Of a stretch of DNA of 64,000 nucleotides, positions 35,811 through 44,702 are shown in pieces. The notes beneath the pieces were generated by a model, which worked only from the letters and a program-made list of their open reading frames with translations, was not told the DNA's origin and searched no databases. The translations under genes and the position numbers were made by a program. The stretch is from JAXLYE01 sp046351595 (GTDB taxonomy: Bacteria > Myxococcota_A > Polyangia > Palsa-1104 > JAEUJZ01): contig JAXLYE010000004.1 of assembly GCA_046351595.1 (NCBI GenBank), positions 62,001 to 126,000 on the forward strand. The letters are read 5' to 3'. Position 1 is the stretch's first letter. Every line of letters starts with the position of its first letter.

Positions 35811-36739
35811 CAGGTCATTTTCGCCAAGAACCGGTCAACGTGCAGTGTGGTTTTTGAATTCTGCGCTGCGCACATTTCCGCCGGTGGGCAGCTGTGCGCA
35901 GGGGGCGCCGCGGCTGAATCTTTCGTCACGTCGCCCACGGCCAGCGCCAGCGGCGAGCCGCTGACCGCCGAGCGGTAGCCCGCCGGGAAGCCGCCCTGCC
36001 CGTCGCCGATGAGGACGTTGATGCCGCGCCCGGTGCGGTCGGCGATGGCGACATCGAGCTTGCCGTCGCCGTTGAAGTCGGCGATGGCGGTGTCGACGGG
36101 CTGCTGGCCGGCGACGAAGTTGCGCGGGGGCAAAAAGCCGCCGCCGCGCTGTCCCAAGAGTATGCTGAGCTTGCCGTCGCCGATGTTGCCGGTGACCAGG
36201 TCGGGCAGGCCGTCGGCGTTGAGGTCACCGACACGCACCGTGAAGGGGCGGCCCTGGCCGGCGCTGACCGCGCGGCTGGCGAGCTGCAGGCTGCCCAGGT
36301 AGTAGGTGAACAGGTCGCCGCGGGTGGCCGCCTGCCCGTCGGGGTGGGTGACCGAAACCGGCGTCGGCCCGAACGCGCCCGGGTGCGGCGGCAGCGGCAC
36401 CGTGATCTCGGTCGGCGACAGCACCATCGAGCCGGGCGCCGGCTCGCCGCCGAAGCTGACCAGGTCGCCGGTGACGAAGTTGGCGCCGGTGATGCGGACC
36501 AGCGGGCCGCCGGTCGAGGGGCCGGTCGCGGGCGTGAGGCCCTGGATCTGCGCCGGAGTATACGACCCCCCGGAGCCGCAGCCGGCGGTCGCGGCGGCCA
36601 CGACGAGCCCGAGCGCTCCGACGGAGCCCAGGGCGCAGCGCCAGAGCGATTGACGAACCAGGTCGGTGAACGGACCCCCGAAGAGGCCAGCGGAAGGGCC
36701 AGACGACGGACGCGGCGAGGAAGAGCGGCGTGGCTTCAT
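35810..36739 (-). pseudogene. IPT/FG-GAP lipoprotein, 3' end replaced
   Basis: A 309-codon frame starts at ATG 36739 behind GGAGAAAG. A basic leader and hydrophobic segment end in ATAGCGSGG, a lipoprotein-like signal. An IPT/TIG Ig-like domain follows (about 65-145, GLTPATGPSTGGPLVRITGA), then FG-GAP beta-propeller blades (VRVGDLNADGLPDLVTGNIG; AIADFNGDGKLDVAIADRTG). A third blade starts ALAVGDVTKD and then abruptly changes to Pro/Cys-rich sequence unlike the family (PPAHSCPPAEMCAAQNS) before stopping at the recombinase start. Such propellers need seven or so blades, so the protein is truncated and probably non-functional. Confidence 0.75.
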
Positions 36740-37288
36740 AGAGGCTTTCTCCTGGGAACTAGTTTGATAACCGGGCGCTTATGCGAATAAGACACCCCAA
36801 CTGCGGGCGATGCGGCGGACCGGGCCAGGAACGAAGTCGCGGCAAGAGCGCGACAGCCGCTCGTCTCCGCCGGGCCCTGCTTTGTCCGGCGTGGCTCGAC
36901 GGCAGCGGCACGCCGGGCGGCGGCGTGCGGAGGACCAGGCGGCGGCGGCGCTTATCCTGATTCCGATTGGTCGATAATTCACAAATCAATCAATTCTATA
37001 CATTAACGATATTATCATGAATTAACGTCGATCCGCAGGATGCGAGGCGAAACCCGGCGGCGCCGCCCGGTCGGCGCTCCGCGCCCGCGCCCGCCGTTGC
37101 CGCCCGCCGCTGCGCCCGCCGTGCCGGTGCGCCCCGCGGTGTAGGTGGAGCTTTTCCAGCTTCGCGGTTGCTCAAACCGCGGGCGCTCGGTACCGTGAAG
37201 CATGCTGCTCAATCTTGCAGGGCCGACGGCTCGGCCGCGGTCGCAGCGGGCGCCCCGTCTTCCGTCTGGTGCGGCGGGAGATCGGGCG
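36740..37288. other. intergenic region with a short AT-rich patch
   Basis: No gene is supported. An unusually AT-rich stretch at about 36970-37025 lies in otherwise very GC-rich DNA and could hold promoters for the divergent genes. An alternative in-frame ATG for the next gene is at 37202. Confidence 0.45.
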
Positions 37289-39046
37289 ATGGGTTCGGCG
37301 GTGGCTTCGGCGGCAGGCGCGGCGCCGGATCGGCCCGAAGAGGGCACGGCGGCTCGGGCGGCGGGTGCGGGCCGGCGACCGGCGCGGGCGGTCGGTCGCT
37401 CGCTCGGCAGGCTGGTGGGGCTGGGCCTCGTGCTGAGCGCGCTCGCCGGCAGCGCGGCGCGGGCCGTGCCGGCGGCCCCGGCGACCGCGGGGGCCCCGGC
37501 GGCGGCCAAGGACGCGGCCAAGGACGCGGCCAAGGACGCCGGCAGGGAGGCTCCCCGACCGGCCGCCAAGCCGTCGTCGGTGCTGCCCTTCATCGAGGAC
37601 GACTTTTTGCGCGCCCGCAGCGCCGCGCTGCGCAGCGGCCGCCTGCTGTTCGTCGATGCCTGGGCGCTGTGGTGCCACACCTGCCTGAGCATGCGCAACT
37701 TCGTCTTCCCCGACCCGCAGCTCGCGCCGCTGGCCGAGCGACTGGTCTACCTGGCCGTCGACACCGAGCAGCCGGTGAACGCGGCCTTCGTCGAGCGCTT
37801 CCCGCTGCGCTCGTGGCCGACGTTCTTCGTGCTGGATCCGCAGGCCGGCGACGCGGTGGTGGCGCGCTTCACCGGCGCCATGACCGCCAGCGAGCTGCGC
37901 GCCCGCCTCGAGGAGGTGCTGGCGACGCGGGGCGCGGGCGGGCTCGCGGCGGCGGACGCGGCGGCGGCGGCCGGGCGCTGGGCCGAGGCGGCGCGGCTCT
38001 ACGATCAGGCGGCGACGGGCGCGACCCAGGCAGCGCTGCGCGGGCGGGCGCGGCTCGGCCAGATCCAGGCGCTGCGCGAGCAGGGTGAGCGGTTGACGTG
38101 CGCGGTGCTGGGCGACAAGACGTTCGAGGAGCTCGAGCCGAGCGCGCTGCTCACCGACTTCGCCGCCTACACCGCCGACTGCGCCGAGAGCATCGCCGAC
38201 GTCGATCAGCGACAGCGCCTGCGGCGGCGGCTGCGCGAGCGGCTCCTGCGCGTGGTCCGCGAGCCCCAGGCCGCGCTCTCGGTCGACGATCGCAGCGACG
38301 GCTTCGGGACGCTGATCGAGCTCTCGGACGCGCTCGGTGAGCCCGCGCTCGGCGACCGCTACGCAGCCGAGCGGCTGGTGCTGCTGGAGGTCGCGGCCAA
38401 GGCCGCCCCGAGCCCGGTGCACGCGGCAACGTTCGACGCCCACCGCAGCGACTGTTACCGCCGGCTCAAGCGCTACGACGAGGCCGAGCGCATGCTGCTG
38501 TCGTCGCTGCGCGCCCTGCCCGGCGACTACAACCCGCCGGCCCGCCTGGCCCGCCTGTACCTGGAGATGGGGCGGCTGCGCGACGGCTTGAAGTACATCG
38601 ATCAGGCGATCGCGCTGTGCAGCGGGCCGCGGCGCATCGGCATGTACGAGCTGCGCTCGTCGCTGCTGCACGGGCTGGGGCAGACCGCCGCGGCGGTGCA
38701 GTCGCTGCAGCAGGCGCTGGTGCTGGTGCCGGTGTCGGCCGGCGGCGAGTCGCCCAAGGCGCAGGGGCTGCGCAAGCTGATCGCGGCGCTGAGCAGCACG
38801 CTGCCGCCGCCCGAGCCAGCGCCGACGCCGGCGCCGACGCCGACGCCGCAGCGACCGCGCACCGCGCCGGCGTCGACCCCGACCCCGCCGCTGCCGGCCT
38901 ACCGGCCCGGGGACCCGGTAGCCGCGGCCCCAGCGCCGCCGCTGGCGCTCGAGGGCGACTCGGTGACCGGCCCGCTCACCGACGGCAAGGGCAAGCGCCT
39001 ACGGCCGCCGCGCAAGGTCGCCCGGCGCGACAGCGCGACGCACTAG
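37289..39046 (+). CDS. exported thioredoxin-fold protein with TPR region
   Basis: Protein of 585 residues if started at ATG 37289, which has GGAG eight bases upstream; ATG 37202 is the longer alternative. A hydrophobic segment (about 45-65) follows a basic, twin-Arg-containing leader, then an Ala/Lys linker with a repeated AAKDAAKDA. The thioredoxin-like domain (about 95-215) has LLFVDAWALWCHTCLSMRNF with the C-x-x-C redox pair and RSWPTFFVLDPQ including the cis-Pro site. The remainder is helical, TPR-like, with a Pro-rich C-terminus (repeated PAPTPTP). It resembles DUF255/thioredoxin_7 proteins that reduce exported substrates. Substrates are unknown. Confidence 0.82.
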   Translation: MGSAVASAAGAAPDRPEEGTAARAAGAGRRPARAVGRSLGRLVGLGLVLSALAGSAARAVPAAPATAGAPAAAKDAAKDAAKDAGREAPRPAAKPSSVLPFIEDDFLRARSAALRSGRLLFVDAWALWCHTCLSMRNFVFPDPQLAPLAERLVYLAVDTEQPVNAAFVERFPLRSWPTFFVLDPQAGDAVVARFTGAMTASELRARLEEVLATRGAGGLAAADAAAAAGRWAEAARLYDQAATGATQAALRGRARLGQIQALREQGERLTCAVLGDKTFEELEPSALLTDFAAYTADCAESIADVDQRQRLRRRLRERLLRVVREPQAALSVDDRSDGFGTLIELSDALGEPALGDRYAAERLVLLEVAAKAAPSPVHAATFDAHRSDCYRRLKRYDEAERMLLSSLRALPGDYNPPARLARLYLEMGRLRDGLKYIDQAIALCSGPRRIGMYELRSSLLHGLGQTAAAVQSLQQALVLVPVSAGGESPKAQGLRKLIAALSSTLPPPEPAPTPAPTPTPQRPRTAPASTPTPPLPAYRPGDPVAAAPAPPLALEGDSVTGPLTDGKGKRLRPPRKVARRDSATH

Positions 39047-39070
39047 CCCGGCTCGCTCTACCATGGGCTG

Positions 39071-39889
39071 ATGCGCGTCGCTGCGATCCAGTTCAAGGCG
39101 GACAAGGACCGGGGCCGGCCGCTCGAGGCGCTCGAGGGGCTGGCGGCGCTGGTCGAGCGCGCCGCGGCGTCCGGGGCCAGCCTGATCGTGTGCCCCGAGA
39201 TGGCGACCACCGGCTACCTGTTCTCCGACGAGGCCGCGGTGCAGAAGGTGGCGGAGCCGGCGCGCGGGCCGGGCTACCAGCGCCTGGCCGAGGTGGCGCG
39301 GCAGAGCCGCTGCTACGTGGTCTGCGGCTACGCCGAGAGCGCGCCCGCGGAGGACGGCGACGAGGAGCTGGGCCCCGCGGCAGGCGACGACGGCGACAGC
39401 GGCGACGGGGATGGCGACGGCGGCGGCGGCCCGCGGCTGTTCAACAGCGCCCGCGTCATCGGCCCCGACGGCGAGCTCCTGTACAACTACCGCAAGCGCC
39501 TGCTCTTCGACGCCGACTACGCCTGGGCCCAGGCCGGCGACGTGCCCTACCCTTCTTTGAACACGCCGCACGGCGTGCTGACCGCGGGCATCTGCATGGA
39601 CCTGAACGACGACCGCTTCACCGCGTTCCTGCGCGGCGCGGCGGCGCGGGTCATCGCCTTCTGCACCAACTGGGTCGACGAGGGCCTGGACGTGCGGCCG
39701 TACTGGCGCTACCGGCTGCTCGGTGTAAAGAGCAGCTTCATCGCCGCCAACACCTACGGCTGGGAGGAGGCGCCGGGGCAGCCGCGCACCCGCTTCTCGG
39801 GCTGCTCGACGATCCTCGGCCCCGACGGGCGCACGCTGGCCATCGGCCCGAAAGAGGGCGACGCCATCGTGCTCGCGGACGTGCCGTAG
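39071..39889 (+). CDS. nitrilase-superfamily carbon-nitrogen hydrolase
   Basis: Hydrolase of 272 residues that cleaves a non-peptide C-N bond, most likely an amidase type. The catalytic triad is visible: Glu in IVCPEMATTGYLF, Lys in YNYRKRLLF and Cys in LTAGICMDLNDD. Between strands 3 and 4 there is an unusual acidic, Gly-rich insertion of about 28 residues (around 97-124, GDDGDSGDGDGDGG) that is absent from typical members. The start ATG 39071 lies 24 bp after the thioredoxin-TPR gene, so the two may be co-transcribed. Confidence 0.9.
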   Translation: MRVAAIQFKADKDRGRPLEALEGLAALVERAAASGASLIVCPEMATTGYLFSDEAAVQKVAEPARGPGYQRLAEVARQSRCYVVCGYAESAPAEDGDEELGPAAGDDGDSGDGDGDGGGGPRLFNSARVIGPDGELLYNYRKRLLFDADYAWAQAGDVPYPSLNTPHGVLTAGICMDLNDDRFTAFLRGAAARVIAFCTNWVDEGLDVRPYWRYRLLGVKSSFIAANTYGWEEAPGQPRTRFSGCSTILGPDGRTLAIGPKEGDAIVLADVP

Positions 39890-40128
39890 GTCCGGACCAC
39901 CGCGCATCGAATCCCGGATCTGGCGGCGGCTGGGGCCTGCCCGCCTGCCTGCTCGCTCATGTGCCTGCCCAGCGCAGGGGCGGCCGCGCGGGCCCCCGCA
40001 GCGACGCATCGGGAGCTTGACTGCTCAACTGCGACTGCTCCACGCTGCTAGGGTCTGGCCCGATTCCCCAGGGTCCCCCCGAGCCAGATTCCGTACGTCC
40101 GCGACCCGCAACCGGGAGACGTTTGCCC

Positions 40129-43100
40129 ATGCCCATGACCCGATCCTCCTCTCGCGCCCGATCCGTCCTCGCTGTCTTGTCCCTGCTGCCGCTGGGGCTC
40201 ATCGCGTGCTCGTCCCCGCCGGCGGCGCCGCCCCAGGCCGCGGCCCCGGCGCTGCCGCTGGTCTCCGACGCGTACGTCGCGCACCGCGATCCGCAGCTCG
40301 GCGTGCCGACGCTGGTGTGGGTCCAGACGCAGGCGCAGCCCGCTGCCGGCGCTGATGCGCGCGGCATCGCCTGGCGCGTGCTCAACGAGCTGGCCCCGAC
40401 CTACGGGCTGTCCACCGAGGCGCTGCAGGCGGCGCGGCTGCGCGACGTGCACGACGTCGGCCGCGGCGCGGTCATCGCCCAGTTCGAGCAGGAGGTCGAC
40501 GGCATCGAGGTCTTCCGCCTGAGCCTCAACGTCGCCCTGACCCACGAGCTCGTACCCGTCGGTGCGAGCGGCTACCTGGCGAACCAGCTGCGCCGCACCG
40601 ACTTCGCCTTCGCGCTGACGGCCGCCGACGCGGTGGCGCGCGCGCTGTCGGTGATGACCGGCGCCGCGGTGCAGCCCGAGCGCAGCGAGCCGGGGCAGTC
40701 CGGCTACCTCGCGCACACGATCTCGCCGTTCACCGCGGCCGGGACGCGCTACCGCGCCGCCACCGCACCGCGCAGCAAGAAGGTGTGGTTCCCGACGGCG
40801 GGCGGCCTGCTGCCGGCGTACTACGTCGAGCTCGATCTGTCGCTCAACGACCAGCCGGACTCGCAGCTGCGCTCGTACGTGGTGGCGGCCAGCGACGGCT
40901 CGATCCTGTTCGAGAACGACCTGACCGCGAACGACGCGTACACCTACCGCGTCTTCGCCGACAAGGACGGCACCTACGCGCCGTGGGACGGCCCGCACGG
41001 CAACGCCTTCACGCCGCACCCGACCGGCCGCCGCGACGGCACCGCGCTGACCTACGTGGCCTCGCAGCTGGTCAAGCTCGAGAGCGCGCCGTTCAGCAAG
41101 AAGGATCCGTGGCTGCCGGCCATGGCCACCGAGGCGCGCGGCAACAACGCCGTCGCCTACGCCGACACCGTCGCGCCCGACGGCTACAACATGGGCGACG
41201 TCATGCTCAAGCCGAGCATGCCGGGCGAGTTTGACTACAACATCGACGCGTCCAAGGACGACCCGGCGGCCAACAGCACGACCATCCAGGCCGTCACCGC
41301 CAACTTCTTCTACATCGTCAACTACCTGCACGACACGTTCTACGACGCGGGCTGGAACGAGGCGTCGCGCAACCCGCAGAAGGACAACTTCGGCCGCGGC
41401 GGCGTCGCCAACGACCCGATCCGCGCCGAGTCGCAGGACAACTCGGGGCGCAACAACGCCAACGCCTCGACGCCCGCGGACGGCACGTCGCCGCGCATCC
41501 AGATGTACCTGTTCGATCCGAAGGAGGACGCGGTCCGCATCAACAGCCCGATGGATCTGGCGCGCGTCTACCAGACCGGCCGCGCCTCGTTCGGGCCGAG
41601 CAAGTTCGACGTCAAGGAGGACCTCGTCCTCGTCGACGACGGCGGCGGCATGAGCGCGACGGACGGCTGCGAGACGCCGTTCAAGAACGCGGCCGCGATC
41701 AAGGACAAGATCGCGGTCATCGATCGCGGCGACTGCTACTTCGAGATCAAGGCCTACAACGCCATGGCCAACGGCGCAAAGGGCGTGGTCATCGTCAACA
41801 ACGTCGCGGATCCGCCCGGCGGCATGGCCACGGCGCCGACGCCGCCGCCGATGCCGGTGACCATCCCGGCGGTGATGTTCGCGCAGGCCGACGGCAACGC
41901 GGTGAAGGCCAAGCTCGCCGCCGGCACCGCGGTCAACCTGTCGCTGCGCGCGATCATGACCAACAACGACAGCTCGCTCGACGGCATGATCGTCTCGCAC
42001 GAGTGGGGCCACGTGCTGTCCAACCGCCTCATCGGCAACGCCAATGGCCTCAGCAACAACCAGGGCCGCTCGATGGGCGAGGGCTGGAGCGACTTCGTGG
42101 CGCTGCTCATGACCACGCGCCCCGAGGACGCCATGGCGATGAGCAACGCCGACTGGACCGGCGCGTTCGCGGCCGCGGCCTACTCGACGGGCCCGGGCAA
42201 CAACTCCGCCTACGAGGGCATCCGCCGCTACCCGTACTCGTCGGATCTGGCGAAGAACCCGCTGATGTTCCGGCACATCACCAACGGCGTCGCGCTGCCG
42301 ATGATGCCGGCGCCGTCGTTCGGACAGGACGGCATCTCGAACGCCGAGGTCCACAACAGCGGCGAGGTCTGGGCCAATACGCTGTGGGAGTGCTACGTCG
42401 CGCTCTTGCGCGACACCGCGCGCTACAACTTCGCGCAGGCGACGCAGGCGATGCGCGAGTACCTGGTCGCGTCGCTCAAGCTGACGCCGGTCAGCCCGAC
42501 GATGCTCGAGGCGCGCGACGCGGTGCTGATGGCCGCCATGGCGCGTGATGCCAAGGACTTCGAGCTGTTCGCGCGCGCCTTCGCCAAGCGCGGCATGGGC
42601 GTGGGCGCGGTGGCGCCGGTGCGCGGCAGCGCGAACCACTCCGGAGCGGTCGAGAGCACCGCGGTCGGCGGCGCCATCGTGATCGAGTCGGTGACCCTGA
42701 GCGACACCGGCCGCTCGTGCGACAACGACGGCATCCTCGACGACGGCGAGCTCGGCGTGCTGACCGTCAAGGTGCGCAACACCGGCACCCTGCCCTTCTC
42801 GGCGCGCGCCACCCTCACCACCGAGTCCGCGGGCCTGGTCTTCATCAGCGGCCGCAGCATCACGTTCCCGCCGGTGCAGCCGTACGGCTCGGCCACCGGC
42901 AAGCTGGTCGTCTCGCTGAGCAGCCGCACGCCGCAGACCCTGATCGACCTCAAGGTCAGCGCCGACGCGCCGGGCCTCGCGATCCCGGGCGCGGTGACGA
43001 CGCAGCGCCGCTTCCTCGGCAACTACGACCTGGCCGCGAACTCGGACTCGGGTGACTCGATGGACGATCCGGCGGGGTGGACGCCGGCCGGTGATGCGAT

Positions 43101-43629
43101 GCTCGATGCGTCGCAGCCGTGGGGCCACGTGCGCGAGGGCGCCGAGGGCCGCTGGTCGATCACCGACAACGCCGCGCCCTCGGATCAGTCGCTGGTGTCG
43201 CCGCCGCTGGTCATCAGCGCCACCGGCAGCTTCGGCATGAGCCTGCGCCACCGCTACAGCTTCGAGGCCGACAGCCTGACCAGCTACGACGGCGGCGTCA
43301 TCGAGATCAGCACCGACAACGGCATGACCTGGACCGACACCGGCAAGCAGCTGACCACGCGCGGCTACAACGGCACGGTGTGGACGCAGAACGCGCCGCT
43401 CAAGAGCCGCCAGGCGTTCGTCGGCAAGAGCGCCGGCTACCCGGCCTACACCACGACCGAGGCCGACTTCGGCACCGCCTACCAGGGCAAGACCGTGCGC
43501 CTGCGCTTCCGCGTCGGCACCGATCCGTCCGAGGGCGGCCCGGGCTGGGACCTCGACGAGGTGCGCTTCACCGGCGTCACCAACCAGCCGTTCTCGTCGC
43601 GCCGCCCGAACGCCTGCCGGCTGCGCTAA
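40129..43629 (+). CDS. M36 (fungalysin-type) metallopeptidase lipoprotein
   Basis: Secreted zinc protease of 1,166 residues. ATG 40129 follows GGAG; a TTG six bases earlier is less likely. The lipoprotein-like signal ends LLPLGLIACSS. An FTP/propeptide-like region (about 45-250) precedes the catalytic domain. There HEWGHVLSNRL supplies the H-E-x-x-H zinc ligands and GEGWSDFVALL the third Glu. A PA domain is inserted before it (about 505-600, IAVIDRGDCYFEIKAYNA). C-terminal Ig-like and MAM/jelly-roll-like modules follow. Such enzymes suit predatory or saprophytic nutrition. Confidence 0.93.
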   Translation: MPMTRSSSRARSVLAVLSLLPLGLIACSSPPAAPPQAAAPALPLVSDAYVAHRDPQLGVPTLVWVQTQAQPAAGADARGIAWRVLNELAPTYGLSTEALQAARLRDVHDVGRGAVIAQFEQEVDGIEVFRLSLNVALTHELVPVGASGYLANQLRRTDFAFALTAADAVARALSVMTGAAVQPERSEPGQSGYLAHTISPFTAAGTRYRAATAPRSKKVWFPTAGGLLPAYYVELDLSLNDQPDSQLRSYVVAASDGSILFENDLTANDAYTYRVFADKDGTYAPWDGPHGNAFTPHPTGRRDGTALTYVASQLVKLESAPFSKKDPWLPAMATEARGNNAVAYADTVAPDGYNMGDVMLKPSMPGEFDYNIDASKDDPAANSTTIQAVTANFFYIVNYLHDTFYDAGWNEASRNPQKDNFGRGGVANDPIRAESQDNSGRNNANASTPADGTSPRIQMYLFDPKEDAVRINSPMDLARVYQTGRASFGPSKFDVKEDLVLVDDGGGMSATDGCETPFKNAAAIKDKIAVIDRGDCYFEIKAYNAMANGAKGVVIVNNVADPPGGMATAPTPPPMPVTIPAVMFAQADGNAVKAKLAAGTAVNLSLRAIMTNNDSSLDGMIVSHEWGHVLSNRLIGNANGLSNNQGRSMGEGWSDFVALLMTTRPEDAMAMSNADWTGAFAAAAYSTGPGNNSAYEGIRRYPYSSDLAKNPLMFRHITNGVALPMMPAPSFGQDGISNAEVHNSGEVWANTLWECYVALLRDTARYNFAQATQAMREYLVASLKLTPVSPTMLEARDAVLMAAMARDAKDFELFARAFAKRGMGVGAVAPVRGSANHSGAVESTAVGGAIVIESVTLSDTGRSCDNDGILDDGELGVLTVKVRNTGTLPFSARATLTTESAGLVFISGRSITFPPVQPYGSATGKLVVSLSSRTPQTLIDLKVSADAPGLAIPGAVTTQRRFLGNYDLAANSDSGDSMDDPAGWTPAGDAMLDASQPWGHVREGAEGRWSITDNAAPSDQSLVSPPLVISATGSFGMSLRHRYSFEADSLTSYDGGVIEISTDNGMTWTDTGKQLTTRGYNGTVWTQNAPLKSRQAFVGKSAGYPAYTTTEADFGTAYQGKTVRLRFRVGTDPSEGGPGWDLDEVRFTGVTNQPFSSRRPNACRLR

Positions 43630-43658
43630 CCCCCCGAGACGAGAGCCGCCAGGCCCGC

Positions 43659-44042
43659 ATGGACTTTGCCTACGAGCTGGCCTGGCTGCACGCCTTCCTG
43701 TTCACGCAGGCGGTCGAGGTGCCGGTGTACGTCGCCGGGCTGCGGCGGCTCGGGGGTCAGCCGCGGTGGCGGGCGGCGCCCGGGCCGCTGCCGCTCGTCG
43801 GGAGGCTGCTGCTCGCGCTGCTCTTGAGCGCGGTCACGCACCCGGTGGTGTGGTTCGTGTGGCCGCGCCTCGTCACGAGCTACCCGATCATGGTGGCGTG
43901 CGCCGAGGTGTTCGCGCTCACCGTCGAGGCGCTGCTGCTCGCCGCGAGCGGCTGCCGCCGGCCGCTGCTCCTGTCCTTCCTCGCCAACGCCGCCAGCTTC
44001 GGCCTGGGCGAGCTGTCCCGCCGCGTCTTCCACCTGCCCTGA
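43659..44042 (+). CDS. small integral membrane protein
   Basis: Protein of 127 residues with four predicted membrane spans (about 3-25, 45-66, 73-95, 103-122), including LLLALLLSAVTHPVVWFVWP. No catalytic motif or family is recognised. It begins 30 bp after the metallopeptidase stop and could be co-transcribed with it. Its stop codon lies in the first unit of a 14-bp tandem repeat, so repeat slippage could in principle alter the end of the gene. Confidence 0.72.
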   Translation: MDFAYELAWLHAFLFTQAVEVPVYVAGLRRLGGQPRWRAAPGPLPLVGRLLLALLLSAVTHPVVWFVWPRLVTSYPIMVACAEVFALTVEALLLAASGCRRPLLLSFLANAASFGLGELSRRVFHLP

Positions 44043-44086
44043 TTCACCTGCCCTGATTCACCTGCCCTGATTCACCTGCCCTGGGT
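44031..44086. repeat. 14-bp tandem repeat CACCTGCCCTGATT, four units
   Basis: Perfect units at 44031-44044, 44045-44058 and 44059-44072, and a fourth with three changed bases at 44073-44086. The first unit encodes the final His-Leu-Pro and stop of the membrane protein. The remaining copies are noncoding. Confidence 0.85.
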
Positions 44087-44292
44087 CCAGGCCGGTCGCG
44101 GCCCGGTCGCCGAGCCGGTCGCCCAGCCGCTCTGCCGACACCGGATCGGCACGCGGCCGTTGCTGCGCTGTAACGGCGCCTGGGCGACGCACGCGCCGGT
44201 GCGGCCGGCTCTGCGACGCGGCACGATCCGGTGCTAGAGTGCGGAGAAAGCGCGCCCGCGGGCGCCCCTGTCTTCGAGGAGAACCAGCCCCC

Positions 44293-44694
44293 ATGGCAAC
44301 GCCCACGCCGACCGAGAGCAAGCCGAGCGCGGTGAAGTCCTTCTTCTTCGACCCGTTCAAGATCTGGCGCCAGGCCTTCGAGGTCAGCGAGCAGCTGTTC
44401 ACCTCGGCGATCGAGCGCACGCTCAACACCACCCAGTTCGCCGAGGCCAACGGCAAGCTGATGGAGCTGATCCTTCTGTCGATGAAGACGGCGCGCGGCA
44501 ACGTGAAGACGCTGCTGCACACGCTGAACTTCCCCAGCCGCGAGGACTCGGCGCGCCTCGGCCAGCTGGTCCTGGCGCTCGAGGAAAAGGTCGATCAGGT
44601 GCACGACCGGCTCGATCAGCTCGAGGAGACGCTGCGCGCCGTGCGCGAGGAGCTCGCGGCTCAGAAGGCCGCGCGCACCGAGGCCGAGAAGTAG
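44293..44694 (+). CDS. PhaE-like subunit of class III PHA synthase
   Basis: Protein of 133 residues from ATG 44293 (GGAG upstream). The N-terminus KSFFFDPFKIWRQAFEVSEQ is a short helix of the kind shared by PhaE/phasin proteins. The C-terminus is a strong coiled coil (LVLALEEKVDQVHDRLDQLE). It is shorter than typical PhaE (about 350 residues). Its position eight bases before phaC suggests that it is the accessory or activating subunit of the synthase, or a phasin coating PHA granules. Between those two I prefer the PhaE-like role, with moderate confidence. Confidence 0.68.
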   Translation: MATPTPTESKPSAVKSFFFDPFKIWRQAFEVSEQLFTSAIERTLNTTQFAEANGKLMELILLSMKTARGNVKTLLHTLNFPSREDSARLGQLVLALEEKVDQVHDRLDQLEETLRAVREELAAQKAARTEAEK

Positions 44695-44702
44695 GAGCCG
44701 CC

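Noticed and set aside
37015..37698. Minus-strand open frame near the thioredoxin-TPR gene
   Set aside because: Low-complexity Ala/Arg/Gly sequence overlapping a gene with clear domains; no ribosome site.
40048..43251. Very long minus-strand open frame (1,067 codons) over the metalloprotease gene
   Set aside because: Composition is His/Arg/Asp-rich and unlike any protein family. The plus strand encodes an unmistakable M36 protease; high GC lengthens antisense frames.
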